A DNA stretch of 64,000 nucleotides from Neisseria sicca (GTDB taxonomy: Bacteria > Pseudomonadota > Gammaproteobacteria > Burkholderiales > Neisseriaceae). Under the pieces are notes generated by a model that was not told the DNA's origin, did no database searches, and saw only the letters and a list, made by a program, of their open reading frames with translations. How positions within the stretch are numbered: position 1 is the stretch's first letter; every line of letters begins with the position of its first letter. The stretch is from NCBI RefSeq assembly GCF_003044565.1, contig NZ_POXG01000002.1:62001-126000 (forward strand). The letters are read 5' to 3'. The translations under genes were made by a program, and so were the position numbers. Shown here piece by piece: positions 1-9,886 of the stretch.

Positions 1-1
1 A

Positions 2-1060
2 TTGCGCGATAAAGGCATACGCAAAATCACCGGCGGCTTGGTACTCGACCGCCATTTATGGGGAGATATTCAAAATCCGAGCGATTTCGAATCCGATATC
101 GGCTCTCTATTCATGACGCCGCCCGACCCGAATATGCTGGCTTACAAAGTCGTATCGGTCAAACCAGAACGCAACGACATAGGCGGCGTAGATCTTGTGA
201 CCAACCCGCCCCTCCCCGATATTAAAATCGACAACAAAATCAACGTCACGCCATCAAACACATCCTGCAAAGCCTTGCAAAACCATATGCGCGCAAACTA
301 CAAAGGCGGCGTATTGCATGTTTCCGGCAAAGTTCCGGAATCGTGTTTGGGCAATGAAATGTACGTCAACATGCTGAACATGCGTGAATTTGTACAAAAA
401 AGCTTTATCAACCAATGGCGTTACTCAGGCGGAGAAATTACCGACGGCATCAAGGTCGCATCCGTGCCGCCCCATGCCAAAACGCTGGCGGTACACCAAT
501 CCAAACCCATGTCTGCCATTTTGACGGACATGAACAAATATTCAAATAATTTGATTGCGCGCTCCGTATTTTTGAAATTGGGCGGCGAACATTCCGGCAA
601 CTCTGCTTTGCAGCAAGCCTCTTCAGCCGTAAAACGTGAATTGGCTACCGCGGGCGTGGATACGGAAAATTTGGTCTTGGAAAACGGCTCCGGTTTATCC
701 CGCCGCGAACGCGTCAGCGCAAATATGCTCGCGCAAATGCTGGAAAAAGCCTATTTCAGCCCGTTCAAACAAGACTTCATCGACACCTTACCCATCGCCG
801 GTCAAGATGGCACGCTGAAATACCGCCTCAAACAAGCAGGTCCTGCCCTGCGCCTGAAAACGGGAACGCTCAAAGACGTACGCGCTCTCGCAGGATACTG
901 GTTAGGGGATAAGCCCATGATTGTAGTCGTCGTGATTAACAGTCCGAATGCAACCAACTATCTAAACGACTTGGATAAACTGGTTTCAAAAATCGTACAG
1001 CCGGGCGGCGATACTTGGATAGATGCAAGAATGAAGTGCGAAGAACGGATGGAAGCTTAA
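2..1060 (+). CDS. dacB: D-alanyl-D-alanine carboxypeptidase/endopeptidase (PBP4 family), 3' part
   Basis: This is the C-terminal part of a penicillin-binding protein 4 family DD-peptidase, a periplasmic enzyme that trims or cleaves peptidoglycan cross-links. The frame is open at the window edge, so the signal peptide and the catalytic SxxK motif lie upstream and are not visible. The second active-site motif (SNN, about visible residue 181) and the third (KTG, about residue 286, in LRLKTGTLKDVRALAGYW) are present, as is the family's ENGSGLSR segment near residue 227. The gene ends just before a strong hairpin terminator. Family assignment is firm. The symbol dacB follows the usual Neisseria naming and is slightly less certain. 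Confidence 0.9.
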   Translation: MRDKGIRKITGGLVLDRHLWGDIQNPSDFESDIGSLFMTPPDPNMLAYKVVSVKPERNDIGGVDLVTNPPLPDIKIDNKINVTPSNTSCKALQNHMRANYKGGVLHVSGKVPESCLGNEMYVNMLNMREFVQKSFINQWRYSGGEITDGIKVASVPPHAKTLAVHQSKPMSAILTDMNKYSNNLIARSVFLKLGGEHSGNSALQQASSAVKRELATAGVDTENLVLENGSGLSRRERVSANMLAQMLEKAYFSPFKQDFIDTLPIAGQDGTLKYRLKQAGPALRLKTGTLKDVRALAGYWLGDKPMIVVVVINSPNATNYLNDLDKLVSKIVQPGGDTWIDARMKCEERMEA

Positions 1061-1065
1061 AACAT

Positions 1066-1118
1066 AAATACACTTCAGGCAGCCGAGAAATGAAATTCCG
1101 GCTGCCTGAAGTGTATTT
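1066..1118. terminator. Bidirectional terminator hairpin between dacB and terC
   Basis: A perfect 20-bp stem (1066-1085 with 1099-1118) around a 13-nt loop lies between the converging dacB and TerC-family genes. Its core reads GGCTGCCTGAA, one base short of the AGGCTGCCTGAA uptake sequence described for Simonsiella, unlike the GGTCGTCTGAA pairs elsewhere in this flank. Confidence 0.8.
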
Positions 1119-1163
1119 CAGAGGTTGTAAATCCTACTGTTTCGTTTCCTTCCCCGAAGCAGA

Positions 1164-2240
1164 TCACGAATCGGCTTTACCTTTATTTTTCTTATCAGGA
1201 AAAATGAAGGAAGCGGCAATCCCGCAAGTCAGTACAACCAATACAACCAGCAAAGACGTATTGGGAGAAATGTCCCATCCGTGATGGAACATATGGTTAC
1301 TTGCCGACAAGCCCAGTTTGGCAGCGATGAAGAACAGCAACACAACCACAGCTTTTTCCAAATGAACCAAATAGCCCTTCAACGCTTCCAATACGAAATA
1401 AAGCGTACGCAAACCCAAAATGGCAAACATCATGGCGCTGTAAACAATCAACGGTTCTTTAGATACGGCAATCACCGCAGGTACGCTGTCAAACGCGAAC
1501 ATCACGTCCGACAACTCAATCACTGCCAAACATAAAAACAGCGGCGTTGCGACCAACTGCCCTTTACGCATTTTCTGAGGATGGTTATTTTCAGGATGCT
1601 TGAGGTCTTCACCCGCCGGTTCAAGCCGCACCTCGGGATATTGCTCATGCGCCTTTTTCAACTCCTCGCCATTCAAGAAGAAATGGCTGCCGTAAAGACG
1701 GGGGAACACGGGGAAGAAGCGATGGACGACACGATACGCCAAGTGTTCGGAATAATCGGCATCTTCTTCACCCTCTTCTTCATCCCGACGCAGCATCATA
1801 ACGGCGGTATAGCCGACAATGACGGCGAAAACCACTTCTACAATCGGTCCCAACGCCAACAGTCCGGCACCGATGGCGACAAAAATCATGCGGAAAATAA
1901 TCGCGCCGATAATCCCCCAGTACAAAACGCGGTGGCGCAGGCCTTCAGGCACTTTAAACCAAGCAAAAACCGCCATCATTAAAAACAGATTATCAACGGA
2001 CAACACTTTTTCCAAAGCATAGCCGGTAAAGAACAGGCTGGCGGCTTCACTGCCGTGATGAACCCATAAAAATGCGCCGAACAAAATCGATATCAACACC
2101 CAAAATAGCGACCATATCGCAGCACTTTTCAGCGACATCGGTTTGTTGTCCTTATGGGCGAACAAATCGATGGCAATCGCGCCCACAGACAAAATCACGA
2201 AAACGGCGACGGTTTCAATGGGGAAACCCAAATGGTTCAT
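1164..2240 (-). CDS. TerC/Alx family integral membrane protein
   Basis: A 358-residue multi-pass inner-membrane protein of the TerC family (Alx/YkoY type), linked in other bacteria to manganese or other metal export and to tellurite resistance. The two family motifs with acidic residues inside the membrane are present: SVDNLF (residues 81-86) and FAFDSVPAV (248-256). A charged, Glu/Asp-rich cytoplasmic insert occupies about residues 152-228, in the usual place between the two halves. The gene is monocistronic, converges with dacB, and its 5' side carries a Correia element. I saw no obvious yybP-ykoY-type leader upstream, so metal control is not shown by the sequence. The transported ion is an inference. 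Confidence 0.85.
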   Translation of the reverse strand: MNHLGFPIETVAVFVILSVGAIAIDLFAHKDNKPMSLKSAAIWSLFWVLISILFGAFLWVHHGSEAASLFFTGYALEKVLSVDNLFLMMAVFAWFKVPEGLRHRVLYWGIIGAIIFRMIFVAIGAGLLALGPIVEVVFAVIVGYTAVMMLRRDEEEGEEDADYSEHLAYRVVHRFFPVFPRLYGSHFFLNGEELKKAHEQYPEVRLEPAGEDLKHPENNHPQKMRKGQLVATPLFLCLAVIELSDVMFAFDSVPAVIAVSKEPLIVYSAMMFAILGLRTLYFVLEALKGYLVHLEKAVVVLLFFIAAKLGLSASNHMFHHGWDISPNTSLLVVLVVLTCGIAASFIFPDKKNKGKADS

Positions 2241-2324
2241 AAAAAGCCTTTGTTATCAAAATAAAGCGTAAGTATAGTGAAACAACGCGGAATAATATAG
2301 AGAAATCCAATAAAGATAATGTAA

Positions 2325-2431
2325 TATAGTGGATTAACTTTAAACCAGGACGGCGTTACCTCGCCTTGTCGTACTACCTGTACCGTCTGCGGCTTCGTCG
2401 CCTTGTCCTGATTTAAAGTTAATCCACTATA
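2325..2431. repeat. Correia repeat enclosed element (short, 107 bp)
   Basis: Inverted termini TATAGTGGATTAA...TTAATCCACTATA bound a 107-bp element with the typical internal words (GCGGCTTCGTCGCCTTGTCCTG). The central IHF-site segment of the full 156-bp form, visible at 61651-61806, is missing, so this is the deleted class. It sits in the upstream region of the TerC-family gene and could affect its promoter. A 97-codon frame on the minus strand crosses it and is not a gene. Confidence 0.95.
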
Positions 2432-2945
2432 TTTTCGACAACCGGCACAAACCCGATTCCGCTCTTTATCCATACCCAACAGTTTGCCAAGGGGTCGTCT
2501 GAAATTTTCAGACGACCCCTTGGCTTGCACATTCGTCCTACAAAATCATCTCCGATTTATTCAACTTGTTGTCTGACTACACCCAATCCGCATCCGTTTC
2601 CAAACGCTTCGGAAAGATAGTTTCAAACCTATTCGGATGCAATATATTTCAAAATGATTTGTAAACTAATGTTTTTAATATGGTTTGAAAAATATTTGAG
2701 TAAAACCGGCGGGCAACGGTCATCATGAGCTTTGCAAGCTTTCTGTTTTCAGGTATGCTCAAACAGATTATTTACAATTTCATATGCCTCAATTACATAT
2801 CCATTTGAATTAATAAATAATTTATTTTCAATAAGCTACAAAAAATAGAAATTTCCGCTGTATTTTAATTAGAAAAATGTTTGGGCGTGGATTGCCTGCA
2901 ATTTCATCAGCCCGTGATTTTGAAGTTTTAGATGAGGAATAGTAC
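2432..2945. other. Intergenic stretch with paired DUS hairpin (2487-2523), otherwise AT-rich
   Basis: About 500 bp between the Correia element and putP. At 2487-2523 two AGGGGTCGTCTGAAA uptake sequences form an inverted repeat with a 17-bp stem and almost no loop. The remainder, about 2530-2930, is AT-rich without a convincing open frame and should hold the putP promoter. A GAGG Shine-Dalgarno lies just upstream of the putP ATG. Confidence 0.6.
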
Positions 2946-4472
2946 ATGAATCCCATGTATATCACTTTTGCAATCTATCTGGTTGCTGTTCTCTTGATTG
3001 GTCTGGCCGCGTATTTCTCCACGCGCAATTTCGATGATTATATTTTGGGCGGCCGCAGCTTGGGCCCGTTCGTTACGGCGATGTCGGCGGGCGCGTCCGA
3101 TATGTCGGGCTGGCTTTTGATGGGTCTGCCCGGCGAGATTTATCTTTACGGTTTGAATAAATCTTGGATTGCCATCGGTTTGGTGATCGGCGCGTATTTC
3201 AACTGGCTTTTGCTAGCTGGTCGTCTACGCGTTCATACCGAACATGCCAATAACGCGCTGACGCTGCCGGATTATTTCTTCCACCGCTTCGGCGCGGGCG
3301 GACATTTGATGAAAGTGGTTTCCGCGCTGATTATTCTGTTTTTCTTCACGATTTATTGCGCTTCGGGCATTGTGGCGGGGGCAACCTTATTCCAAAGCCT
3401 GTTTGAAGGCATGACTTACAAGCAGGCGATGTGGCTGGGCGCGGGTGCAACCATTGCCTATACCTTCTTGGGCGGATTCTTGGCGGTCAGCTGGACGGAT
3501 ACGCTGCAAGCTTCTTTGATGATTTTTGCGCTGATTTTGACACCTATGATGGTGTATTTGGGTCTGGGCGGTGCAGAACAAATGTCTGCCGCGATTCAAA
3601 GCGTTGCCGCAAGTACAGGCAAGGAATATAACAGTCTGCTTGCCGGCACGACCGTTATCGGTATTATTTCCACAGCTGCATGGGGCTTGGGCTATTTCGG
3701 TCAGCCGCACATTCTGGCGCGCTTTATGGCGGCTGAAAGCGCGAAATCGCTGGTGTCCGCACGCCGCATCGGTATGACTTGGATGGTGTTGTGTCTGGCA
3801 GGCGCGGTAGCGGTCGGTTATTTCGGTATTGCGTATTTTGGTGCGAATCCCGACCAAACCGCTTCCATGCACGGCAACCACGAGCGTATCTTCATCGCGC
3901 TTTCTACTTTATTGTTCAACCCTTGGATTGCAGGCATTATTTTGAGCGCGATTTTGGCGGCGGTCATGTCCACTTTGTCTTGCCAGCTTTTGGTTTGCTC
4001 CAGCGCAATTACCGAAGACTTCTATAAAGGCTTTTTGCGCAAAAACGCGCCGCAGTCAGAATTGGTGTGGATTGGTCGTCTGATGGTATTGGCGATTGCC
4101 ATTATCTCGATTCTGATTGCTTCCGACCCTGAGAGCAAAGTTTTAGGCTTGGTATCTTATGCGTGGGCAGGTTTCGGCGCGGCGTTCGGTCCGATTGTGA
4201 TTCTGTCGGTATTGTGGAAACGCATTACGGCATACGGCGCTTTGTCCGGCATGATTGCTGGTGCGCTGACTGTGGTGGCGTGGGCGGAGTGGGTCAAGAA
4301 ACCGGCTTTGGCTGTAAATCAAACCGGTATTTGGACCATGTACGAAATCATCCCCGGCTTCATCGCTTGTTTGGTGGTCGCTATTGTGGTTTCACTTATC
4401 GACAAAGAGCCGTCTCGTGAAGTCCAAGAACGTTTTGAAAAATCGGACACAGAATACCGCGAGGCGAAATAA
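2946..4472 (+). CDS. putP: Sodium/proline symporter
   Basis: A 508-residue solute:sodium symporter family protein with about 13 hydrophobic segments. It imports L-proline coupled to Na+. The N-terminal part contains the PutP-type stretch YILGGRSLGPFVTAMSAG (residues about 32-49) followed by SDMSGWLLMGLPGE, which forms the substrate and sodium site region in this family. Start: ATG preceded by GAGGAATAGTAC. The gene is followed by a DUS-pair terminator and then, 276 bp later, by putA in the same direction, so uptake and catabolism are neighbours but probably separate transcripts. Confidence 0.95.
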   Translation: MNPMYITFAIYLVAVLLIGLAAYFSTRNFDDYILGGRSLGPFVTAMSAGASDMSGWLLMGLPGEIYLYGLNKSWIAIGLVIGAYFNWLLLAGRLRVHTEHANNALTLPDYFFHRFGAGGHLMKVVSALIILFFFTIYCASGIVAGATLFQSLFEGMTYKQAMWLGAGATIAYTFLGGFLAVSWTDTLQASLMIFALILTPMMVYLGLGGAEQMSAAIQSVAASTGKEYNSLLAGTTVIGIISTAAWGLGYFGQPHILARFMAAESAKSLVSARRIGMTWMVLCLAGAVAVGYFGIAYFGANPDQTASMHGNHERIFIALSTLLFNPWIAGIILSAILAAVMSTLSCQLLVCSSAITEDFYKGFLRKNAPQSELVWIGRLMVLAIAIISILIASDPESKVLGLVSYAWAGFGAAFGPIVILSVLWKRITAYGALSGMIAGALTVVAWAEWVKKPALAVNQTGIWTMYEIIPGFIACLVVAIVVSLIDKEPSREVQERFEKSDTEYREAK

Positions 4473-4477
4473 GTGTT

Positions 4478-4513
4478 TTCAGACGACCTGCCGTTGACCG
4501 CAGGTCGTCTGAA
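4478..4513 (+). terminator. DUS-pair terminator after putP
   Basis: Inverted uptake sequences (TTCAGACGACCTGC with GCAGGTCGTCTGAA, 8-nt loop) begin 6 bp after the putP stop and are followed by a T-rich run. Confidence 0.85.
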
Positions 4514-4679
4514 TTTTTATATAGGGAGGCAGGTTTTATTTTTATATTGATGCTCATGCGGATAATGCACTCTTTGGGCTTTATCTGCTTTTTATCAAAG
4601 CAAAAAATCCTGTTTTTGAGATAAATTGCTTGTCCGGCCCTTATAAATTTATTAAGATATTATCTATATGCTTTAAATC

Positions 4680-4719
4680 TTTTCAGACGACCTCGAAAAG
4701 GGATGGGGTCGTCTGAAAA
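4680..4719. terminator. DUS inverted repeat just upstream of putA
   Basis: TTTTCAGACGACC and GGTCGTCTGAAAA form a 13-bp stem with a 14-nt loop that ends 29 bp before the putA ATG. If the putA promoter is upstream of it, the hairpin lies in the putA leader and could attenuate transcription. If the promoter is inside the 29 bp it acts only as an upstream terminator. The sequence does not decide this. Confidence 0.6.
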
Positions 4720-4748
4720 TCATCATAAAAACTTTGGAGAACCTTAAA

Positions 4749-7700
4749 ATGTTTGACTTTGCTTTTCCGACACAAACGCCACTGCGCCAAGCGATTACCG
4801 ATGCTTACCGCCGCAACGAAATCGAAGCCGTTCAAGATATGCTGCAACGCGCCCAGATGAGCGATGAGGAGCGTCGGGCGGCGTCCGAACTCGCGCGCCG
4901 TTTGGTTACGCAGGTTCGTGCCAGCCGCACCAAAGCCAGCGGGGTGGATGCGCTGATGCACGAGTTCTCGCTCTCCAGCGAAGAAGGCATTGCGCTGATG
5001 TGTCTGGCGGAGGCTTTGCTGCGCATTCCCGACAATGCGACGCGCGACCGCCTGATTGCCGACAAAATTTCCGAAGGCAACTGGAAAAGCCATTTGAACA
5101 ACAGCCCGTCCCTGTTCGTCAACGCCGCCGCATGGGGCTTGCTGATTACCGGCAAACTGACCGCGCCGAGCGACAAGCAGATGGGTTCGGCTCTGAACCG
5201 CCTCGTCAGCAAAGGCGGCGCGCCCCTGATCCGCCAAGGCGTGAACTACGCCATGCGCCTGTTGGGCAAGCAGTTTGTTACCGGACAAACCATTGAAGAA
5301 GCCCTACAAAACGGCAAAGAGCGCGAAAAAATGGGCTACCGCTTCTCCTTCGATATGTTGGGCGAAGCCGCCTTCACCCAAGAAGATGCCGACCGCTATT
5401 ACAACGACTACGTTCAAGCCATTCACGCCATCGGCAAAGACGCCGCCGGGCAAGGCGTTTATGAAGGCAACGGCATTTCCGTCAAGCTTTCCGCCATCCA
5501 TCCGCGCTACTCCCGCGCCCAACACGAACGCGTGATGAGCGAACTCTTGCCTCGTCTGAAAGAGCTGTTCCTTTTGGGTAAAAAATACGATATCGGTATC
5601 AACATCGACGCTGAAGAAGCCAACCGTTTGGAGCTGTCTTTGGATTTGATGGAAGCACTCGTTTCCGACCCCGATTTGGCGGGTTACAAAGGCATCGGCT
5701 TTGTCGTTCAGGCATATCAAAAACGCTGCCCCTTCGTCATTGACTATCTGATTGACCTTGCCCGCCGCAACAACCAAAAACTGATGATCCGCCTCGTTAA
5801 AGGCGCGTACTGGGACAGCGAAATCAAATGGGCGCAAGTGGACGGCCTGGACGGCTATCCGACCTACACCCGCAAAGTCCATACCGACATCTCCTACCTC
5901 GCCTGCGCGCGCAAACTGCTGGACGCGCAAGACGCCGTGTTCCCACAATTCGCCACCCACAACGCCTACACCTTGGGCGCGATTTACCAAATGGGCAAAG
6001 GCAAAGACTTTGAACACCAATGCCTGCACGGCATGGGCGAAACCTTGTACGACCAAGTGGTCGGCCCGCAAAACTTAGGCCGCCGCGTGCGCGTGTACGC
6101 TCCGGTCGGTACGCACGAAACCCTGCTCGCCTACTTGGTACGCCGCCTGTTGGAAAACGGCGCGAACTCGTCGTTTGTCAACCAAATCGTCGATGAAAAC
6201 ATCAGCATCGACACGCTGATCCGCAGCCCGTTCGACACCATCGCCGAACAAGGCATCCATCTGCACAACGCCTTGCCGCTGCCGCGCGATTTGTACGGCA
6301 GGGGTCGTCTGAATTCTCAAGGCGTCGATTTCAGCAACGAAACCGTGTTGCAACAGCTTCAAGAAAAACTCAACCGAGCCGCCGCGCAAGACTTCCACGC
6401 CGCGTCCATTATCAACGGCAAAGCCCGCGATGTCGGCGAAGCGCAACCGATTAAAAACCCCGCCGACCACGACGACATCGTCGGCACAGTCAGCTTTGCC
6501 GATGCCGCGCTTGCCCAAGAAGCGATTGGCGCAGCCGTTGCCGCGTTCCCCGAATGGAGCGCGACGCCAGCCGCCGAGCGCGCCGAATGCCTGCGCCGCT
6601 TTGCCGATTTGCTGGAACAGCACACCCCAGCGCTGATGATGCTTGCCGTGCGCGAAGCAGGTAAAACGCTGAACAACGCCGTCGCCGAAGTGCGCGAAGC
6701 CGTCGATTTCTGCCGCTACTACGCAGGCGAAGCCGAAAACACCCTGCCCAAAGATGCCAAAGCCGTCGGCGCCATCGTCGCCATCAGCCCGTGGAACTTC
6801 CCGCTCGCCATCTTTACCGGCGAAGTCGTTTCCGCATTGGCAGCTGGCAACACCGTTATCGCCAAACCTGCCGAACAAACCAGCCTGATTGCCAGCTACG
6901 CCGTCTCCCTGATGCACGAAGCAGGCATCCCGACTTCCGCCTTGCAACTTGTCCTCGGCGCAGGCGATGTTGGCGCGGCACTGACAGGCGACCCGCGTAT
7001 CGGTGGCGTGATTTTCACCGGATCGACCGAAGTGGCGCAACTGATTAACAAAGCCCTTGCCAAACGCGACGACAGCCCCGTATTGATTGCCGAAACCGGC
7101 GGTCAAAACGCCATGATTGTCGATTCTACCGCGCTGCCCGAGCAAGTTTGCTTGGACGTGCTCAACTCCGCCTTCGACAGCGCGGGACAACGCTGCTCCG
7201 CCTTGCGTATCCTTTGCGTTCAAGAAGATGTCGCCGACAAGATGCTCGCCATCATCAAAGGCGCGATGGACGAATTGGTCGTCGGCAAACCCGTTCAGCT
7301 CACCACCGACGTAGGCCCCGTCATCGATTCTGAAGCGCAGCAAAACCTGCAATCGCATATCAACAAAATGAAGGGCGTTGCCAAGTCTTACCACGAAGTC
7401 AAAGCCGCTTCCGACGTTGACCCTGCGAAATCCACCTTCGTGCTGCCGATTTTGTTCGAACTCAACAACTTGAACGAACTCACCCGCGAAGTTTTCGGTC
7501 CTGTGCTGCACGTTGTCCGCTACCGCGCCGACGAGCTTGACCAAATCATCGACCAAATCAACAGCAAAGGTTACGCGCTCACCAGCGGCGTACACAGCCG
7601 CATCGAAGGCACGGTCAAACGCATCCGCGAGCGCATCGAAGCGGGCAACGTTTACGTCAACCGCAACATCGTTGGCGCCGTCGTCGGCGTACAACCGTTC

Positions 7701-8354
7701 GGCGGACACGGTATGTCAGGTACAGGTCCGAAAGCAGGCGGTTCGTTCTATCTGCAAAAACTGACCCGCATTCCCGAATGGGTTGCCCCGCCGCTGAGCC
7801 GCATCGGACAAGCAGACGAAGCCGCGCTCAAACGCCTCGAAGCCCTGATTCACAAGCTGCCGTTTAATGCGGAAGAGAAAAAATCAGCGGCATCGGCATT
7901 GGGACACGCCCGCATCCGCACCCTGCGCCAAGCAGAATCTGTCTTGGTCGGCCCGACCGGCGAACGCAACGCCCTGAGCTGGCGCGCGCCCAAACGCGTC
8001 TGGGTACACGGCGGCAGCCTCCTGCAAGCCTTCTGCGCCCTGACCGAACTTGCCGCCGCAGGCATCGTAACCGTCGTCGAACCCGACAGCCCGCTTGCCG
8101 CCTACACCGCCGACCTTGAAGACCTGTTGCAAGTCAACAGCAAACCTGAAAGCACAGGCGTAAACCACGTCGCCGCCCTAAGCCCGCTGGACAGCAGCCG
8201 CAAGCAAGAACTGGCAAAACGCGACGGCGCACTCATCCGCATTCTCCCGTCCGAACAAGGCTTGGACATCCTGCAAGTGTTTGAAGAAATTTCTTGCAGC
8301 GTCAACACCACAGCCGCCGGCGGCAACGCCAGCCTGATGGCAGTTGCCGACTAA
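4749..8354 (+). CDS. putA: Bifunctional proline dehydrogenase / L-glutamate gamma-semialdehyde dehydrogenase
   Basis: A 1201-residue PutA that oxidises proline to glutamate in two steps. The FAD-dependent proline dehydrogenase barrel comes first (about residues 100-480), then an NAD+-dependent aldehyde dehydrogenase (about 560-1010) with the catalytic cysteine in GQRCSALR (Cys816), then a C-terminal region seen in larger PutAs. The N-terminus lacks the ribbon-helix-helix DNA-binding domain of enteric PutA, so this is a non-regulatory form. I chose ATG 4749: GGAGA lies 8 bp upstream, whereas the in-frame TTG at 4734 overlaps that Shine-Dalgarno. A DUS-pair terminator follows. Electrons pass to quinone, consistent with the nqr operon next door. 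Confidence 0.96.
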   Translation: MFDFAFPTQTPLRQAITDAYRRNEIEAVQDMLQRAQMSDEERRAASELARRLVTQVRASRTKASGVDALMHEFSLSSEEGIALMCLAEALLRIPDNATRDRLIADKISEGNWKSHLNNSPSLFVNAAAWGLLITGKLTAPSDKQMGSALNRLVSKGGAPLIRQGVNYAMRLLGKQFVTGQTIEEALQNGKEREKMGYRFSFDMLGEAAFTQEDADRYYNDYVQAIHAIGKDAAGQGVYEGNGISVKLSAIHPRYSRAQHERVMSELLPRLKELFLLGKKYDIGINIDAEEANRLELSLDLMEALVSDPDLAGYKGIGFVVQAYQKRCPFVIDYLIDLARRNNQKLMIRLVKGAYWDSEIKWAQVDGLDGYPTYTRKVHTDISYLACARKLLDAQDAVFPQFATHNAYTLGAIYQMGKGKDFEHQCLHGMGETLYDQVVGPQNLGRRVRVYAPVGTHETLLAYLVRRLLENGANSSFVNQIVDENISIDTLIRSPFDTIAEQGIHLHNALPLPRDLYGRGRLNSQGVDFSNETVLQQLQEKLNRAAAQDFHAASIINGKARDVGEAQPIKNPADHDDIVGTVSFADAALAQEAIGAAVAAFPEWSATPAAERAECLRRFADLLEQHTPALMMLAVREAGKTLNNAVAEVREAVDFCRYYAGEAENTLPKDAKAVGAIVAISPWNFPLAIFTGEVVSALAAGNTVIAKPAEQTSLIASYAVSLMHEAGIPTSALQLVLGAGDVGAALTGDPRIGGVIFTGSTEVAQLINKALAKRDDSPVLIAETGGQNAMIVDSTALPEQVCLDVLNSAFDSAGQRCSALRILCVQEDVADKMLAIIKGAMDELVVGKPVQLTTDVGPVIDSEAQQNLQSHINKMKGVAKSYHEVKAASDVDPAKSTFVLPILFELNNLNELTREVFGPVLHVVRYRADELDQIIDQINSKGYALTSGVHSRIEGTVKRIRERIEAGNVYVNRNIVGAVVGVQPFGGHGMSGTGPKAGGSFYLQKLTRIPEWVAPPLSRIGQADEAALKRLEALIHKLPFNAEEKKSAASALGHARIRTLRQAESVLVGPTGERNALSWRAPKRVWVHGGSLLQAFCALTELAAAGIVTVVEPDSPLAAYTADLEDLLQVNSKPESTGVNHVAALSPLDSSRKQELAKRDGALIRILPSEQGLDILQVFEEISCSVNTTAAGGNASLMAVAD

Positions 8355-8386
8355 AAGGAGTGAATAAACGCAAGAGCGTTTGAAAC

Positions 8387-8445
8387 AAAGGTCGTCTGAA
8401 AACGTTGGCGAAACCCGCCAAGTCCGTTTTCAGACGACCTTTTTC
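8387..8445 (+). terminator. DUS-pair terminator after putA
   Basis: AAAGGTCGTCTGAAAACG and its complement form an 18-bp stem around a 20-nt loop that contains a TTGGCG...CGCCAA sub-stem, followed by a T-run. Confidence 0.85.
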
Positions 8446-8608
8446 TATTTTGATAAAAGAGCCATCCTCTCAAGTCCAATGTATTCGGCAATGAAGCAGG
8501 AGACTGAAATATATAGTGGGCACAATGAGAAAACCGCCTCCCTCGCCATCCCTATAATACTTAATGGCAACAAAATCCCCTGCTTCTATTTCAATTCACA
8601 TCCACAAA

Positions 8609-8638
8609 AAAAGGAAGAAACCGAGGTTTCTTCCTTTT
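8609..8638 (-). terminator. Terminator of the nqr operon
   Basis: A perfect 14-bp stem (AAAAGGAAGAAACC / GGTTTCTTCCTTTT, 2-nt loop) lies 18 bp beyond the nqrF stop. A-rich and T-rich sides suit termination in either direction. The rest of 8446-8655 shows no gene. Confidence 0.8.
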
Positions 8639-8655
8639 GCATTTGAGGTAAAATT

Positions 8656-9873
8656 TTAACCGCCGAAGTCATCCAAGAGGATGTTTTCATCTTCCACACC
8701 CAAGTCTTTGAGCATTTTGATGACGGACTGGTTCATGATCGGCGGGCCGCACATATAGAATTCGCAGTCTTCCGGTGCTTCGTGGTTTTTCAGGTGGTTT
8801 TCGTAAACCACGTTGTGGATGAAGCCTGTGTAGCCGTCCCAGTTGTCTTCCGGCAGCGGGTCAGACAGGGCGACGTGCCATGTGAAGTTCGGGAATTCCG
8901 CTGCGAGTTGGTCGAAGTCTTCGACATAGAACATTTCGCGTTTGGAGCGTGCGCCGTACCAGAAGGTGATTTTGCGTTTGGAGTTCAAACGTTTCAGCTG
9001 GTCGAAAATGTGGGAGCGCATCGGAGCCATACCTGCACCGCCTCCGATGAATACCATTTCAGCATCGGTGTCTTTGGCGAAGAATTCGCCGAACGGACCG
9101 GAGATGGTTACTTTGTCGCCGGGTTTGAGCGACCAAATGTAAGACGACATTTGTCCCGGAGGCGCATCGGGTACGCGCGGAGGCGGCGTGGCGATACGCA
9201 CGTTCAGCATGATGATGCCTTTTTCTTCAGGGTATGAAGCCATGGAGTAGGCGCGCAAAATCGGCTCGTCCACTTTGGAAACGTATTGCCACAGATTATA
9301 TTTGTCCCAGTCTTCGTGATATTCCTTAGGAATGTCGAAGTCTTTGTAGGCAACGGTGTGCGGCGGAGCTTCGATTTGGATGTAGCCGCCGGCGCGGAAG
9401 GGAACTTCCTCGCCTTCGGGAATGGCAAGCTTGAGTTCTTTAATGAACGTGGCTTTGTTGTCATTGGAGATGACGGTGCATTCCCATTTTTTCACGCCGA
9501 ACACTTCTTCAGGGACTTCGATGTCCATGTCGGTTTTGACGTTGACCTGACAAGACAGACGGCAGCCTTCTCGTGCTTCGCGTTTGCTGATATGGGACAA
9601 CTCGGTCGGCAGAATGTCGCCGCCGCCGCTTTTCACGACAACGCGGCATTGTCCGCACGAACCACCGCCACCGCAGGCGGAGGGTACGAAGATGCCTTGG
9701 CTGGCAAGCGCGCCCAACAGTTTGCCGCCAGCGGGCATAGTCAGCTCTTTTTCATCATTGACTTTGATGGTGATGTCGCCTTCGCTCACCAGCTTGGATT
9801 TGGCAAACAGAATCATCAGTGCCAAAGCCAAGACGATGACGGTAAACATCACGATACCTAAAATAATTTCCAT
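8656..9873 (-). CDS. nqrF: Na+-translocating NADH:quinone reductase subunit F
   Basis: The NADH-oxidising subunit of the Na+-NQR complex, 405 residues. An N-terminal membrane helix (about residues 3-24) anchors a plant-type 2Fe-2S domain with cysteines in [13 protein letters not shown] and GCRLSC, followed by a ferredoxin-reductase-type FAD and NADH domain (RAYSMASYP for [15 protein letters not shown] and CGPP for NADH). Electrons enter here from NADH and pass to the flavins of NqrC and NqrB. It is the last gene of the nqrABCDEF operon, 13 bp after nqrE, and is followed by a terminator. Confidence 0.97.
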   Translation of the reverse strand: MEIILGIVMFTVIVLALALMILFAKSKLVSEGDITIKVNDEKELTMPAGGKLLGALASQGIFVPSACGGGGSCGQCRVVVKSGGGDILPTELSHISKREAREGCRLSCQVNVKTDMDIEVPEEVFGVKKWECTVISNDNKATFIKELKLAIPEGEEVPFRAGGYIQIEAPPHTVAYKDFDIPKEYHEDWDKYNLWQYVSKVDEPILRAYSMASYPEEKGIIMLNVRIATPPPRVPDAPPGQMSSYIWSLKPGDKVTISGPFGEFFAKDTDAEMVFIGGGAGMAPMRSHIFDQLKRLNSKRKITFWYGARSKREMFYVEDFDQLAAEFPNFTWHVALSDPLPEDNWDGYTGFIHNVVYENHLKNHEAPEDCEFYMCGPPIMNQSVIKMLKDLGVEDENILLDDFGG

Positions 9874-9886
9874 GCCGAATCCTTTC

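Noticed and set aside
2237..2530. 97-codon minus-strand frame through the Correia element
   Set aside because: It reads across the repeat and a DUS hairpin; no family pattern or Shine-Dalgarno.
6075..7709. 544-codon open frame on the strand opposite putA
   Set aside because: It is entirely antisense to a clear PutA, its composition (Gly/Val/Asp/Phe-rich) is typical of reverse-strand frames in GC-rich neisserial genes, and it has no family pattern.
9286..9861. 191-codon frame opposite nqrF
   Set aside because: Antisense to a complete NqrF with all cofactor motifs.
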